NCBI GenBank assembly: GCA_964478455.1
Contig: CAYZJD010000197.1
Location: 1 to 8,332 of the forward strand
Origin: CAYZJD01 sp964478455
GTDB taxonomy: Bacteria > Acidobacteriota > Terriglobia > Bryobacterales > Bryobacteraceae
Length of the DNA: 8,332 bases
Reading direction: 5' to 3'
Shown: piece by piece, positions 1 to 5,839 of the stretch
Layout of the letters: every line of letters begins with the position of its first letter
Position numbering within the stretch: position 1 is the first letter of the stretch
The notes under the pieces: generated by a model
The model's database searches: none
What the model was told of the DNA's origin: nothing
Seen by the model: the letters and a program-made list of their open reading frames with translations, nothing else
Made by a program: the position numbers and the translations under genes

Positions 1-1467
1 CCGCTGGCCGCCCTGGACAGCCCGCCGCCCATCACTCCCGAAACCGAAGGGCTGGCGCCGCGCTTCATGCGCCAGTGCCGGTTCCTGCCGCTGGCCATGC
101 ACGACTCGACTCTCACCATCGCCATGGCCGACCCGCTCGACTTCGAAACGCTCTCGGCCGTCCGCGGGTTCACGGGGCTGAAGGTGCAGCCGGCGCTGGC
201 GGGCGAGCAGGAGATCCTCGACGCGATCGACAAGTATTACGGAGAAGCGGAAAGGCCCGGGCTCGAAGCGGCGGGCGAGGGCGCGGAGGCAGCCGAAGAC
301 CTCGAGCACCTGCGCGACATGGCCAGCGAGGCGCCGGTCATCCGCCTGGTGAACGCGATGATCGCCCAGGCAGTGGAGAAGCGCTCGAGCGACATTCACA
401 TCGAGCCGTTCGAGAAGGAGTTCCGCGTCCGCTACCGGATTGACGGCGTGCTGTACAACCAGGAGCCGCCGCCGCGCGAACTGAAGGCGGCGATCATCTC
501 GCGGGTGAAGCTGATGGCGAAGCTGAACATCGCCGAACGGCGGCTCCCGCAAGACGGCCGGATCAAGATCAAGACGCTTGGGCGCGAGGTGGACATCCGC
601 GTCTCGACGCTGCCGACGCTGTACGGCGAGAGCGTGGTGATGCGCCTCCTCGACCGATCTGCGGGTGATTTCTACGACCTGAGGCGGCTCGGCTTCGACG
701 AACGGATGCTGGCGCGGATGGAGCACTACACGTCGCTGCCGCACGGGATCTTCCTGGTGACCCGGCCGACGCGCAGCGGCAAATCGACGACGCTGTATTC
801 GGCGCTGAAACGGATCAACAAGCCGGGGGTCAAGATCATCACCATTGAGGACCCGGTGGAGTATCAGGTGGACGGAGTCAACCAGATCCACGTGAACCCG
901 CAGATAGGATTGACGTTCGCCTCCGGTCTACGGCACATCGTGCGCCAGGACCCGGACGTGATCATGGTGGGTGAGATCCGCGACCGGGAAACGGCCGACA
1001 TCGCCATCCGGGCGGCGCTCACGGGCCATTTCGTGTTTTCCACGTTGCACACCAACGACGCGCCGAGCGCGCTCACGCGGCTCACCGACATGGGGGTGGA
1101 GAACTACCTGCTGAGCTCGTCGCTGGTGGCCGTGCTGGCGCAGCGTTTGGTACGGGTGATCTGCGGCCACTGCAAGGTGGAGGACGGCTACCGGACGACG
1201 CCGGAGGGCGAGCGGGTCGCGTGCTGGCGCGGCGCGGGCTGTGACCAATGTTTCGGCACCGGCTTTACGGGGCGGGTCGGAATCTTCGAGCTGATGGAAA
1301 TGACCGACGAAATCCGGAAGCTGGTCATGCAGAACGCCGACGCGGCGGAGATCACCAAGGCGGCCCGCCACCAGGGGATGAGGAACCTGCGCGAGGACGG
1401 CTGGATGAAGGTCCGCGAGGGACTGACGACGGCCGACGAGGTCCTGCGGGTGACCCAAGAGTTCTGA
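1..1467 (+). CDS. gspE: GspE, type II secretion ATPase (5' partial)
   Basis: Cytoplasmic hexameric ATPase that powers pseudopilus assembly through GspL and GspF. The frame is open from base 1, and the first residues already match the N-terminal GspE/PilB domain, so the true start lies upstream; the ATG at 67 is internal. Counting from the first visible residue (488 visible): N-terminal domain to about 95; central domain with SDIHIEPFE and RLPQDGRI; Walker A near 255-262; Asp box ITIEDPVEYQ near 281-290; Walker B with PDVIMVGEIRD (Glu 325); His box STLHTNDA (His 350); zinc tetracysteine CGHC (388-391) and CDQC (414-417). The C-terminus is intact. Oddity: Walker A reads RPTRSGKS where GPTGSGKS is expected, with Arg codons at 763-765 and 772-774; Lys 261 is kept. 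PilB is the alternative family, but the downstream gsp genes decide for GspE. The stop overlaps the gspF start by one base (TGATG). Confidence 0.95.
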   Translation, partial: PLAALDSPPPITPETEGLAPRFMRQCRFLPLAMHDSTLTIAMADPLDFETLSAVRGFTGLKVQPALAGEQEILDAIDKYYGEAERPGLEAAGEGAEAAEDLEHLRDMASEAPVIRLVNAMIAQAVEKRSSDIHIEPFEKEFRVRYRIDGVLYNQEPPPRELKAAIISRVKLMAKLNIAERRLPQDGRIKIKTLGREVDIRVSTLPTLYGESVVMRLLDRSAGDFYDLRRLGFDERMLARMEHYTSLPHGIFLVTRPTRSGKSTTLYSALKRINKPGVKIITIEDPVEYQVDGVNQIHVNPQIGLTFASGLRHIVRQDPDVIMVGEIRDRETADIAIRAALTGHFVFSTLHTNDAPSALTRLTDMGVENYLLSSSLVAVLAQRLVRVICGHCKVEDGYRTTPEGERVACWRGAGCDQCFGTGFTGRVGIFELMEMTDEIRKLVMQNADAAEITKAARHQGMRNLREDGWMKVREGLTTADEVLRVTQEF

Positions 1468-2675
1468 TGACGAGTTTCTTTTTCAAGGCGGTGGCGGCGG
1501 ACGGTAAGCTGCGCACGGGCACGCTCGCCGGCGAAACGGAGAAGTCGGTAGCCGCGGAGCTGCGGCGGCAGGGGCTGACGCCGGTGTACGTTGGCCTCGA
1601 GAAGAAAGCGCCGTTTCGGTGGAAGCTCCCGACGCTGGTGCGCGGCCGGCGCCGCGACGTATTGTTCTTCACCCAGGAGCTGTCCACGCTGCTCAATGCG
1701 GGGGTGCCGCTCGATCGGGCGCTGGCGATTACCTCTGAACTGACCGAGCGGCCCGGCTTCCGGCGGGTGGTTCTCGACGTCCTCCGGGTCCTGAAGGGCG
1801 GCAAATCGCTGGCCGACAGCCTGGCAACGCACCCGGAGTACTTCTCCGAGCTGTTCGTCAACATGGTGCGCGCGGGCGAAGCCAGCGGCGCGCTGGCGCC
1901 GGTGTTCCAGCGGTTGGCCGAGTTCGAGAACTCGCGCGACGAGCTGCGCGGCTACCTGATCTCCTCGATGATCTATCCGGCGCTGCTGTCGCTGGTGGGA
2001 CTCGGCTCGATTGTGGTACTGCTGAACTTCGTGGTGCCGCGGTTCGCGGCGGTGTTTGAGGAGTCGCGGATGCGCATCCCGCTGGCCACCCGGATCATGA
2101 TCGAGACGAGCGGCTGGCTGAGGGCTTACGGCTGGGTGATGGCGCTCGCGGCCGTGGCGGCCGCGGCCGCCTTCTACGCATACGTTCGCACGAACCAGGG
2201 CCGGCTGTGGTGGGATGCCGTCCGGCTGCGTCTGCCTCTGCTCGGCCCGGCGCTGCGGCGGGCGGAGACGGCGCGATTCGCGCGGGCGATGGCGACGCTG
2301 GTGGCCAACAGCGTGCCGCTGGTGCAGTCGATCGGCATCGCGGGCGCGATCCTCAACAACCGGAGGATCGCCGGCTCGCTCCAGGCCGTGGCCCAGGGAG
2401 TGAAGCGGGGCGAAGGAGTTGCGTCCCCTCTGGCGCGGACGGGCGAGTTCCCGCCGCTGGCCGCCCACCTTCTCACCGTGGGCGAGGAGACGGGCCGGCT
2501 GGACCAGATGTTCGGCCGCATGGCCGACATTTACGAAGTGGAAACCAAGACGGCGATCAAGCGCTTCACCGCGCTGTTCGAACCGATGATCATCCTGGTG
2601 ATGGGAGTGCTGGTGGGCACCCTGATCCTGAGCATGCTGCTGGCGATCACCAGCATCAACGAGGTGGCGGTGTGA
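1467..2675 (+). CDS. gspF: GspF, inner-membrane platform protein of type II secretion
   Basis: Polytopic inner-membrane protein thought to couple the GspE ATPase to pseudopilin insertion. The 402 residues match the usual GspF length of about 400. After an N-terminal cytoplasmic segment (1-60, opening MTSFFFKAVAADGK) there are two related T2SSF domains. The first (about 65-195) contains ELSTLLNAGVPLDRAL and VRAGEASGAL. The second (about 268-395) contains ATLVANSVPLVQSI and TVGEETGRLDQMF. Hydrophobic segments lie near 170-194, 221-240 and 373-396, giving the expected three membrane spans. The ATG at 1467 is chosen because it begins exactly at the family N-terminus and overlaps the gspE stop by one base; no clear Shine-Dalgarno is seen, so coupling to gspE translation is likely. 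The last codons overlap gspG by four bases. PilC is the type IV pilus homologue, but the neighbours fix this as GspF. Confidence 0.96.
   Translation: MTSFFFKAVAADGKLRTGTLAGETEKSVAAELRRQGLTPVYVGLEKKAPFRWKLPTLVRGRRRDVLFFTQELSTLLNAGVPLDRALAITSELTERPGFRRVVLDVLRVLKGGKSLADSLATHPEYFSELFVNMVRAGEASGALAPVFQRLAEFENSRDELRGYLISSMIYPALLSLVGLGSIVVLLNFVVPRFAAVFEESRMRIPLATRIMIETSGWLRAYGWVMALAAVAAAAAFYAYVRTNQGRLWWDAVRLRLPLLGPALRRAETARFARAMATLVANSVPLVQSIGIAGAILNNRRIAGSLQAVAQGVKRGEGVASPLARTGEFPPLAAHLLTVGEETGRLDQMFGRMADIYEVETKTAIKRFTALFEPMIILVMGVLVGTLILSMLLAITSINEVAV
2661..2667 (+). promoter_or_regulatory. Shine-Dalgarno for gspG
   Basis: GAGGTGG lies four bases before the GTG at 2672, inside the last codons of gspF. 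It supports the GTG start, which overlaps the gspF stop, and suits the major pseudopilin, the most abundant product expected from the operon. Confidence 0.6.
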
Positions 2676-3112
2676 AGATCCAAAGACGCAAGAGGAACAA
2701 GCAGGCCGGCGTCACGCTGATCGAGATGCTGGTCGTAGTGACGATCATTGCGTTGTTCGCGGCGCTGGTCGGACGGAACCTGTTCAAGCAGACGGACAAG
2801 GCGCGGGTGGCGGCGGCGCGGGCGCAGATCGAGATGTTCATGGGCGCGCTGAACATGTACAAGCTGGACGTGGGCAGCGTGCCGTCCACCGAGCAGGGCC
2901 TCGAAGCGCTGTGGCGGCGGCCCGCTGAAGTAGCCCGGTGGGACGGCCCGTACGTCGAGAAGGAGATCCCGCCGGACCCCTGGGGGAACCCGTACGTGTA
3001 CCGCTTCCCCGGCGAGCACGGCGAGATGCCTGACATCACCTCCTTCGGCGCGGATGGCCAGCCCGGCGGCGAAGCAGTGAACGCCGACATCGTGAGCTGG
3101 AGAAGCCACTGA
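2672..3112 (+). CDS. gspG: GspG, major pseudopilin of type II secretion
   Basis: Main subunit of the periplasmic pseudopilus. 146 residues, normal for GspG. The start is GTG in a GTGA overlap with gspF, with a Shine-Dalgarno in front. A basic 13-residue leader (RRKRNK) ends in Gly and is followed by VTLIEMLVVV, a class III prepilin peptidase site with Glu at mature position 5; the first mature residue is Val rather than the common Phe. Family hallmarks follow in order: the hydrophobic N-terminal helix, LDVGSVPSTEQGLEAL, PPDPWGNPY, and the C-terminal calcium-loop region SFGADGQPGGEAVNADI ending in W. These separate GspG from type IV pilins. An imperfect hairpin begins seven bases after the stop and could protect the 3' end of the gspG message (inference). 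The next gene is not overlapped, unlike elsewhere in the operon. Confidence 0.97.
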   Translation: MKIQRRKRNKQAGVTLIEMLVVVTIIALFAALVGRNLFKQTDKARVAAARAQIEMFMGALNMYKLDVGSVPSTEQGLEALWRRPAEVARWDGPYVEKEIPPDPWGNPYVYRFPGEHGEMPDITSFGADGQPGGEAVNADIVSWRSH

Positions 3113-3118
3113 GGGGGA
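3111..3118 (+). promoter_or_regulatory. Purine-rich Shine-Dalgarno-like site cut off from gspH
   Basis: GAGGGGGA overlaps the gspG stop and resembles a ribosome binding site, but the nearest good ATG in the gspH frame is at 3183, 64 bases further on. Only a TTG at 3120 is near, at a spacing that is too short. It may be the original gspH ribosome binding site, separated from its start by the repeat element; this is inference. Confidence 0.35.
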
Positions 3119-3216
3119 ATTGAGTCACCGGGTGATCGGGCGATCGGGTCATTTGGCAACTGGCCTCAGGGGCATCCGGTCAATGGCTCGATGGCCCGAT
3201 GACTCAATGGCTCAAT
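3119..3216 (+). repeat. Long imperfect palindrome between gspG and gspH
   Basis: Bases 3119-3153 can pair with 3182-3216 around a 28-base loop. Counted by eye, 31 of 35 positions pair, including a few G-T wobbles; mismatches are at 3128/3207, 3129/3206, 3134/3201 and 3142/3193. The innermost block, 3135-3153 with 3182-3200, has a single mismatch. The left arm is made of degenerate octamers that are the reverse complement of the unit repeated in the right arm. There is no T-run after it, so it is not a standard terminator. It sits seven bases after the gspG stop, where a transcript hairpin could stabilise the upstream message. Confidence 0.8.
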
Positions 3217-3240
3217 GGCCCGATGGCTCAATGGCCCGAT
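3181..3240 (+). repeat. Tandem octamer array CRATGRCY
   Basis: Seven consecutive 8-base units (3181, 3189, 3197, 3205, 3213, 3221, 3229) fit CRATGRCY with no exceptions, followed by a half unit CGAT at 3237. Examples are CAATGGCT, CGATGGCC and CGATGACT. Each unit contains an ATG, so ATGs occur every eight bases and cycle through all three frames; those at 3183, 3207 and 3231 are in the gspH frame. In that frame the array encodes an eight-residue periodic peptide (SMARWPDD, SMAQWPDG, SMAR) running straight into the prepilin cleavage site. Confidence 0.9.
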
Positions 3241-3695
3241 CCGGCATCACCCTCCTCGAGATGCTGATCGTCGTCGGGCTCATCAGCCTGATGGTGGGCA
3301 TCAGCTATCCGGCGATCTCCTCGGGGCTGGAGTCGGTCCGCCTGCGAACGGCCGCCGATTCCATCGTCAGCTTCCTCAACGCCGCGCTGAACCGCGCCGA
3401 GCGCCGGCAGGAAGTTATGGAAGTGAGCATCTCGAAAGGCGAAAGCGCGCTGGTGCTGCGGTCGGCGGCGCCCGATTTCGAGCGACGACTCGATCTGCCG
3501 GACGGCGTGAGCGTGTCGCGCGTGCTGCCGGAGCCGGCGGTTGAGGACGACGGGCCGCGGCGCTTCTACCTGTATCCCGGCGGCACGGTTCCGCGATTCG
3601 GGGTGGAGATCCGGAACCGCAGGGGCTCGAAGCGGACCGTGATGGTCGATCCGATCACGGGCGCGCCGCGAATCGAGGAGGACGAGCGGGAGTGA
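3231..3695 (+). CDS. gspH: GspH, minor pseudopilin of type II secretion
   Basis: Minor pseudopilin, expected to sit near the pseudopilus tip. From ATG 3231 it is 154 residues: a five-residue leader MARSG, then ITLLEMLIVVGLISLMV with Glu at +5 and a hydrophobic helix, then a beta-rich periplasmic domain. The C-terminal pattern YPGGTVPRFGVEI followed by VDPITGAPRI is typical of GspH/FimT proteins. The start is uncertain. ATGs at 3183 and 3207 and a TTG at 3120 are in the same open frame, but they would translate the octamer array as a leader of up to about 41 residues. I prefer 3231 because gspI has a leader of the same length (MRARG) and the upstream codons are repeat DNA. None of the three ATGs has a good Shine-Dalgarno. 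The stop forms a GTGA overlap with gspI. Confidence 0.9.
   Translation: MARSGITLLEMLIVVGLISLMVGISYPAISSGLESVRLRTAADSIVSFLNAALNRAERRQEVMEVSISKGESALVLRSAAPDFERRLDLPDGVSVSRVLPEPAVEDDGPRRFYLYPGGTVPRFGVEIRNRRGSKRTVMVDPITGAPRIEEDERE
3675..3682 (+). promoter_or_regulatory. Shine-Dalgarno for gspI
   Basis: GAGGAGGA lies nine bases before the GTG at 3692, within the end of gspH, and decides this GTG as the gspI start. Confidence 0.7.
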
Positions 3696-4117
3696 GGGCC
3701 CGGGGGTTCACGCTGCTCGAACTAATGGTCGCCACCTTTATCCTCGGCGTGGCGGTCGTCGCGTTGTTATCGAACATCTCCTCTTCGCTGCGAAACGCGG
3801 GCCGGCTCACCGACTACGACCGGGCGTCGCTCGTGGCCAAGCGAAAGATGGATGAACTGCTGCTGGAGACGCGGCTGCCGCAGCCGGAGGTGGCGGAAGG
3901 ACCGCTCCAGCCCTCGGAATCGGCCGGCCTTCACGGCGGCTGGCGTGCGCGGCGGATTCCGTTTGAGCTGCCGCCGCAGCCGGGGCCGGGTGCCGCCTAC
4001 CTGGAGCGGATCGAGCTGGAGATCTGGTGGATGAGCGGCGGAAACCGGCGCACGCTGACACTCGAAGGATTCCGGCGCAGCCGGATGGGGGCACCGGGGC
4101 GGGGCGCGGGACCATGA
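3692..4117 (+). CDS. gspI: GspI, minor pseudopilin of type II secretion
   Basis: Minor pseudopilin that in characterised systems forms the tip complex with GspJ and GspK. 141 residues, close to the family norm. The GTG start overlaps the gspH stop (GTGA) and has a strong Shine-Dalgarno. The leader MRARG is followed by FTLLELMVATFILGVAVVAL, a canonical prepilin site with Phe at +1 and Glu at +5. The next stretch, with ASLVAKRKMDELLLE, is the expected helical continuation in GspI. The rest is a short periplasmic domain with IELEIWWMSGG near 108-118. The C-terminal tail is rich in Gly, Arg and Pro (GAPGRGAGP). The stop overlaps gspJ by four bases (ATGA). Assignment rests on the N-terminus, length and position between gspH and gspJ. 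Confidence 0.9.
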   Translation: MRARGFTLLELMVATFILGVAVVALLSNISSSLRNAGRLTDYDRASLVAKRKMDELLLETRLPQPEVAEGPLQPSESAGLHGGWRARRIPFELPPQPGPGAAYLERIELEIWWMSGGNRRTLTLEGFRRSRMGAPGRGAGP

Positions 4118-4860
4118 GCGCGGCGCGCATGAATCGCGGGTGGGCCGGCGTCACGCTGCTCGAGCTGCTGATCGCGGTGTCGCTGCTGGCCTTGCTGTCG
4201 GCGGGCCTGCTGGCGGCGCTGCGGATTGGCATCAACGCCATGGGCAAGGCCAACGCGCGGCTGCTCGACAACCGCCGGGTTGCCGGGTCGCAGCGCATTC
4301 TGGAGCAGCAGATCGCCGGGCTCATCCCCGTGATTGCGGAGTGCATGACCGCGCCGGACGCGCCGCCCGTACGCGTACCCTTCTTCCAGGGCGAGCCGGA
4401 GTCGATGCGGTTCGTCTCTGCCTACTCGCTTGGGGAGGCCTGGCGCGGTTACCCGCAGACGCTTGAGTTCCAGGTGGTCCCTAATACCACAGATGGTGGC
4501 GTGCGGCTGGTGGTGAACGAGCACCTGTACACAGGGCCGCGCGGGCCGGGCCTGTTCTGTGTAGGAAACGCTCTTGACCCGGCCATCGGCTTCTCGGTTC
4601 CGGTCTTCCGGCCGATTGAAATCGGGCGGCGGTCCTTCGTGCTGGCGGACCGGCTGGCGTACTGCCGCTTCGCCTACCGCGAGATTCTGCCTCCGCCGGT
4701 TCTCGAGCGATGGGTCCCGAGGTGGGTGCGGAGGGAATGGCCGGCGGCGATTCGAATCGAGATGGCCCCGCTCGAGCCGGACCCGTCGCGGGTCCAGCCG
4801 CTGACGATTACGGCCCCGGTGCGGGTGAACCGAATCCCGGGAGAGTCGTATGCGGATTAA
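4114..4860 (+). CDS. gspJ: GspJ, minor pseudopilin of type II secretion
   Basis: Minor pseudopilin, partner of GspI and GspK at the pseudopilus tip. 248 residues from ATG 4114, which overlaps the gspI stop (ATGA); an ATG at 4129 is an alternative that would shorten the leader from 12 to 7 residues. The leader ends at Gly12, followed by VTLLELLIAVSLLALLSAGL with Glu17 at mature +5. The periplasmic part has the GspJ features SMRFVSAYSLGE near 98-109 and WPAAIRIEM near 209-217. Three cysteines (in AECMTA, LFCVGN and YCRF) lie in the periplasmic domain and could allow one disulfide; this is inference. The gene ends with TAA, while the other complete genes end with TGA, and overlaps gspK by 11 bases. 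Confidence 0.92.
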   Translation: MSAARMNRGWAGVTLLELLIAVSLLALLSAGLLAALRIGINAMGKANARLLDNRRVAGSQRILEQQIAGLIPVIAECMTAPDAPPVRVPFFQGEPESMRFVSAYSLGEAWRGYPQTLEFQVVPNTTDGGVRLVVNEHLYTGPRGPGLFCVGNALDPAIGFSVPVFRPIEIGRRSFVLADRLAYCRFAYREILPPPVLERWVPRWVRREWPAAIRIEMAPLEPDPSRVQPLTITAPVRVNRIPGESYAD

Positions 4861-5839
4861 AGCGGGGACAGCGTGCATGTTTCCGGAGCGTGGCGGAGCG
4901 CTGCTGGCGGTGCTCTGGCTGGCGGCGGCGCTTTCGGCGATTGCTTTCTCGCTGGCTGGCACGGTCCTCGGGGAGGCCGAGCGCGCGGGGACCGCCCTGG
5001 ATGGAGCACGCGGCTACTACCTGGCGACCGGCGCCATCGAGCGGACCCTCCTGTACATGCAGTGGGGTGGCGGCGGTGCGGCGCCGGGGGAGCTCCCGCG
5101 CTACTGGGCGCCCTGGATGAACAGACTCGCCTTGAGCTTCCCCAGCGGGGAGGCGGTGGTTGAGATCATTCCCGAGAGTTCGAAGCTCAATCTCAACAGC
5201 GCACCGCCGGAAGCGCTCCTCCTCCTGTTGCTGGCGCTCGGAGCCGAGCCGGGAAGGGCGGAAGAGATCACGGCCGCGATCGTGGACTGGCGGTCGCCCG
5301 GACTGCGAGTCGAGTTGACGCCGTTTGACCACTACTATTTGAGCCGCTCTCCGTCTTTTCGCTCGCGCCACGCGTCTTTTGAAGAGGTTGAGGAACTTCT
5401 GCTGGTCAAAGGCATGACGCCGGAATTGTTTCATGGCGCGTACGAACGCGATGTCCAGGGACGTTTGGTCCCCCGCGGCGGGCTCAAGGATTGCGTATCG
5501 ATTTTCGGCGCGACGGGGCGCTTCAACGTGAACACGGCGCATCCGGCGGTCCTCGCAGCGGCCGGTTTGAGCCCTGAGATGGTGAGGGCGATCGTCGAGA
5601 CGCGCGCCATTCAGCCGTTTCGAACGGCGGAGCAACTGGCTTCCTTCGGTCCGGCCGCGGCACGGTTGGTTATCGGGGGCGACAGCACTTACACCCTGCG
5701 TGCGACGGCGCGCCCGCGCACGCTGGACGGCAAGCCATCGGATGTCCGCCGCACCGTTGCCGCGACCGTGAAGCTGGTCCCGTCCGGAGACCGGCCGCAT
5801 ACGATTCTGCGCTGGCAGGACAGCGCTTGGGCGCAGTGA
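4850..5839 (+). CDS. gspK: GspK, large minor pseudopilin at the pseudopilus tip
   Basis: GspK caps the pseudopilus together with GspI and GspJ. 329 residues, normal for the family. The ATG at 4850 is supported by GGGAGA ending five bases upstream; it overlaps gspJ by 11 bases. The N-terminus has the GspK form of the prepilin site: ERG, probably cleaved after Gly15, then GALLAVLWLAAALSAIAF, without the Glu at +5 that the other pseudopilins have. This lack is usual for GspK. Later landmarks are the EARYY-like GARGYYLATGAIER (52-65), the repeated fold with SKLNLNSAPPEALL (111-124) and AAIVDWR (142-148), and the second element FNVNTAHPAVLAAAGL (225-240) followed by TRAIQPF (251-257). The stop overlaps the gspL start (GTGA). 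Confidence 0.95.
   Translation: MRIKAGTACMFPERGGALLAVLWLAAALSAIAFSLAGTVLGEAERAGTALDGARGYYLATGAIERTLLYMQWGGGGAAPGELPRYWAPWMNRLALSFPSGEAVVEIIPESSKLNLNSAPPEALLLLLLALGAEPGRAEEITAAIVDWRSPGLRVELTPFDHYYLSRSPSFRSRHASFEEVEELLLVKGMTPELFHGAYERDVQGRLVPRGGLKDCVSIFGATGRFNVNTAHPAVLAAAGLSPEMVRAIVETRAIQPFRTAEQLASFGPAAARLVIGGDSTYTLRATARPRTLDGKPSDVRRTVAATVKLVPSGDRPHTILRWQDSAWAQ

Noticed and set aside
1162..1251. Short spacing (22 residues) between the two CxxC pairs of GspE as an anomaly.
   Set aside because: Both pairs are intact and spacing varies among GspE/PilB proteins; nothing shows it matters.
1188..2468. Long open frame on the minus strand antisense to gspE/gspF (and similar ones at 3997-4962 and 4808-5800).
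   Set aside because: Composition is dominated by Arg, Pro, Gln and His as expected from the complement of high-G+C coding DNA; no recognisable domain, and the plus strand carries clear gsp genes throughout.
3119..3216. Rho-independent terminator after gspG.
   Set aside because: The hairpin is long and imperfect with a 28-base loop and no T-run follows; the sequence continues into gspH.
3181..3240. CRISPR array.
   Set aside because: Units are only 8 bases, directly contiguous, with no spacers and no cas genes.
3120..3695. gspH starting at TTG 3120 with a leader of about 41 residues.
   Set aside because: The spacing from the purine run is too short, the leader would be made almost wholly of repeat DNA, and a five-residue leader as in gspI is available from ATG 3231. 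Kept only as an alternative.
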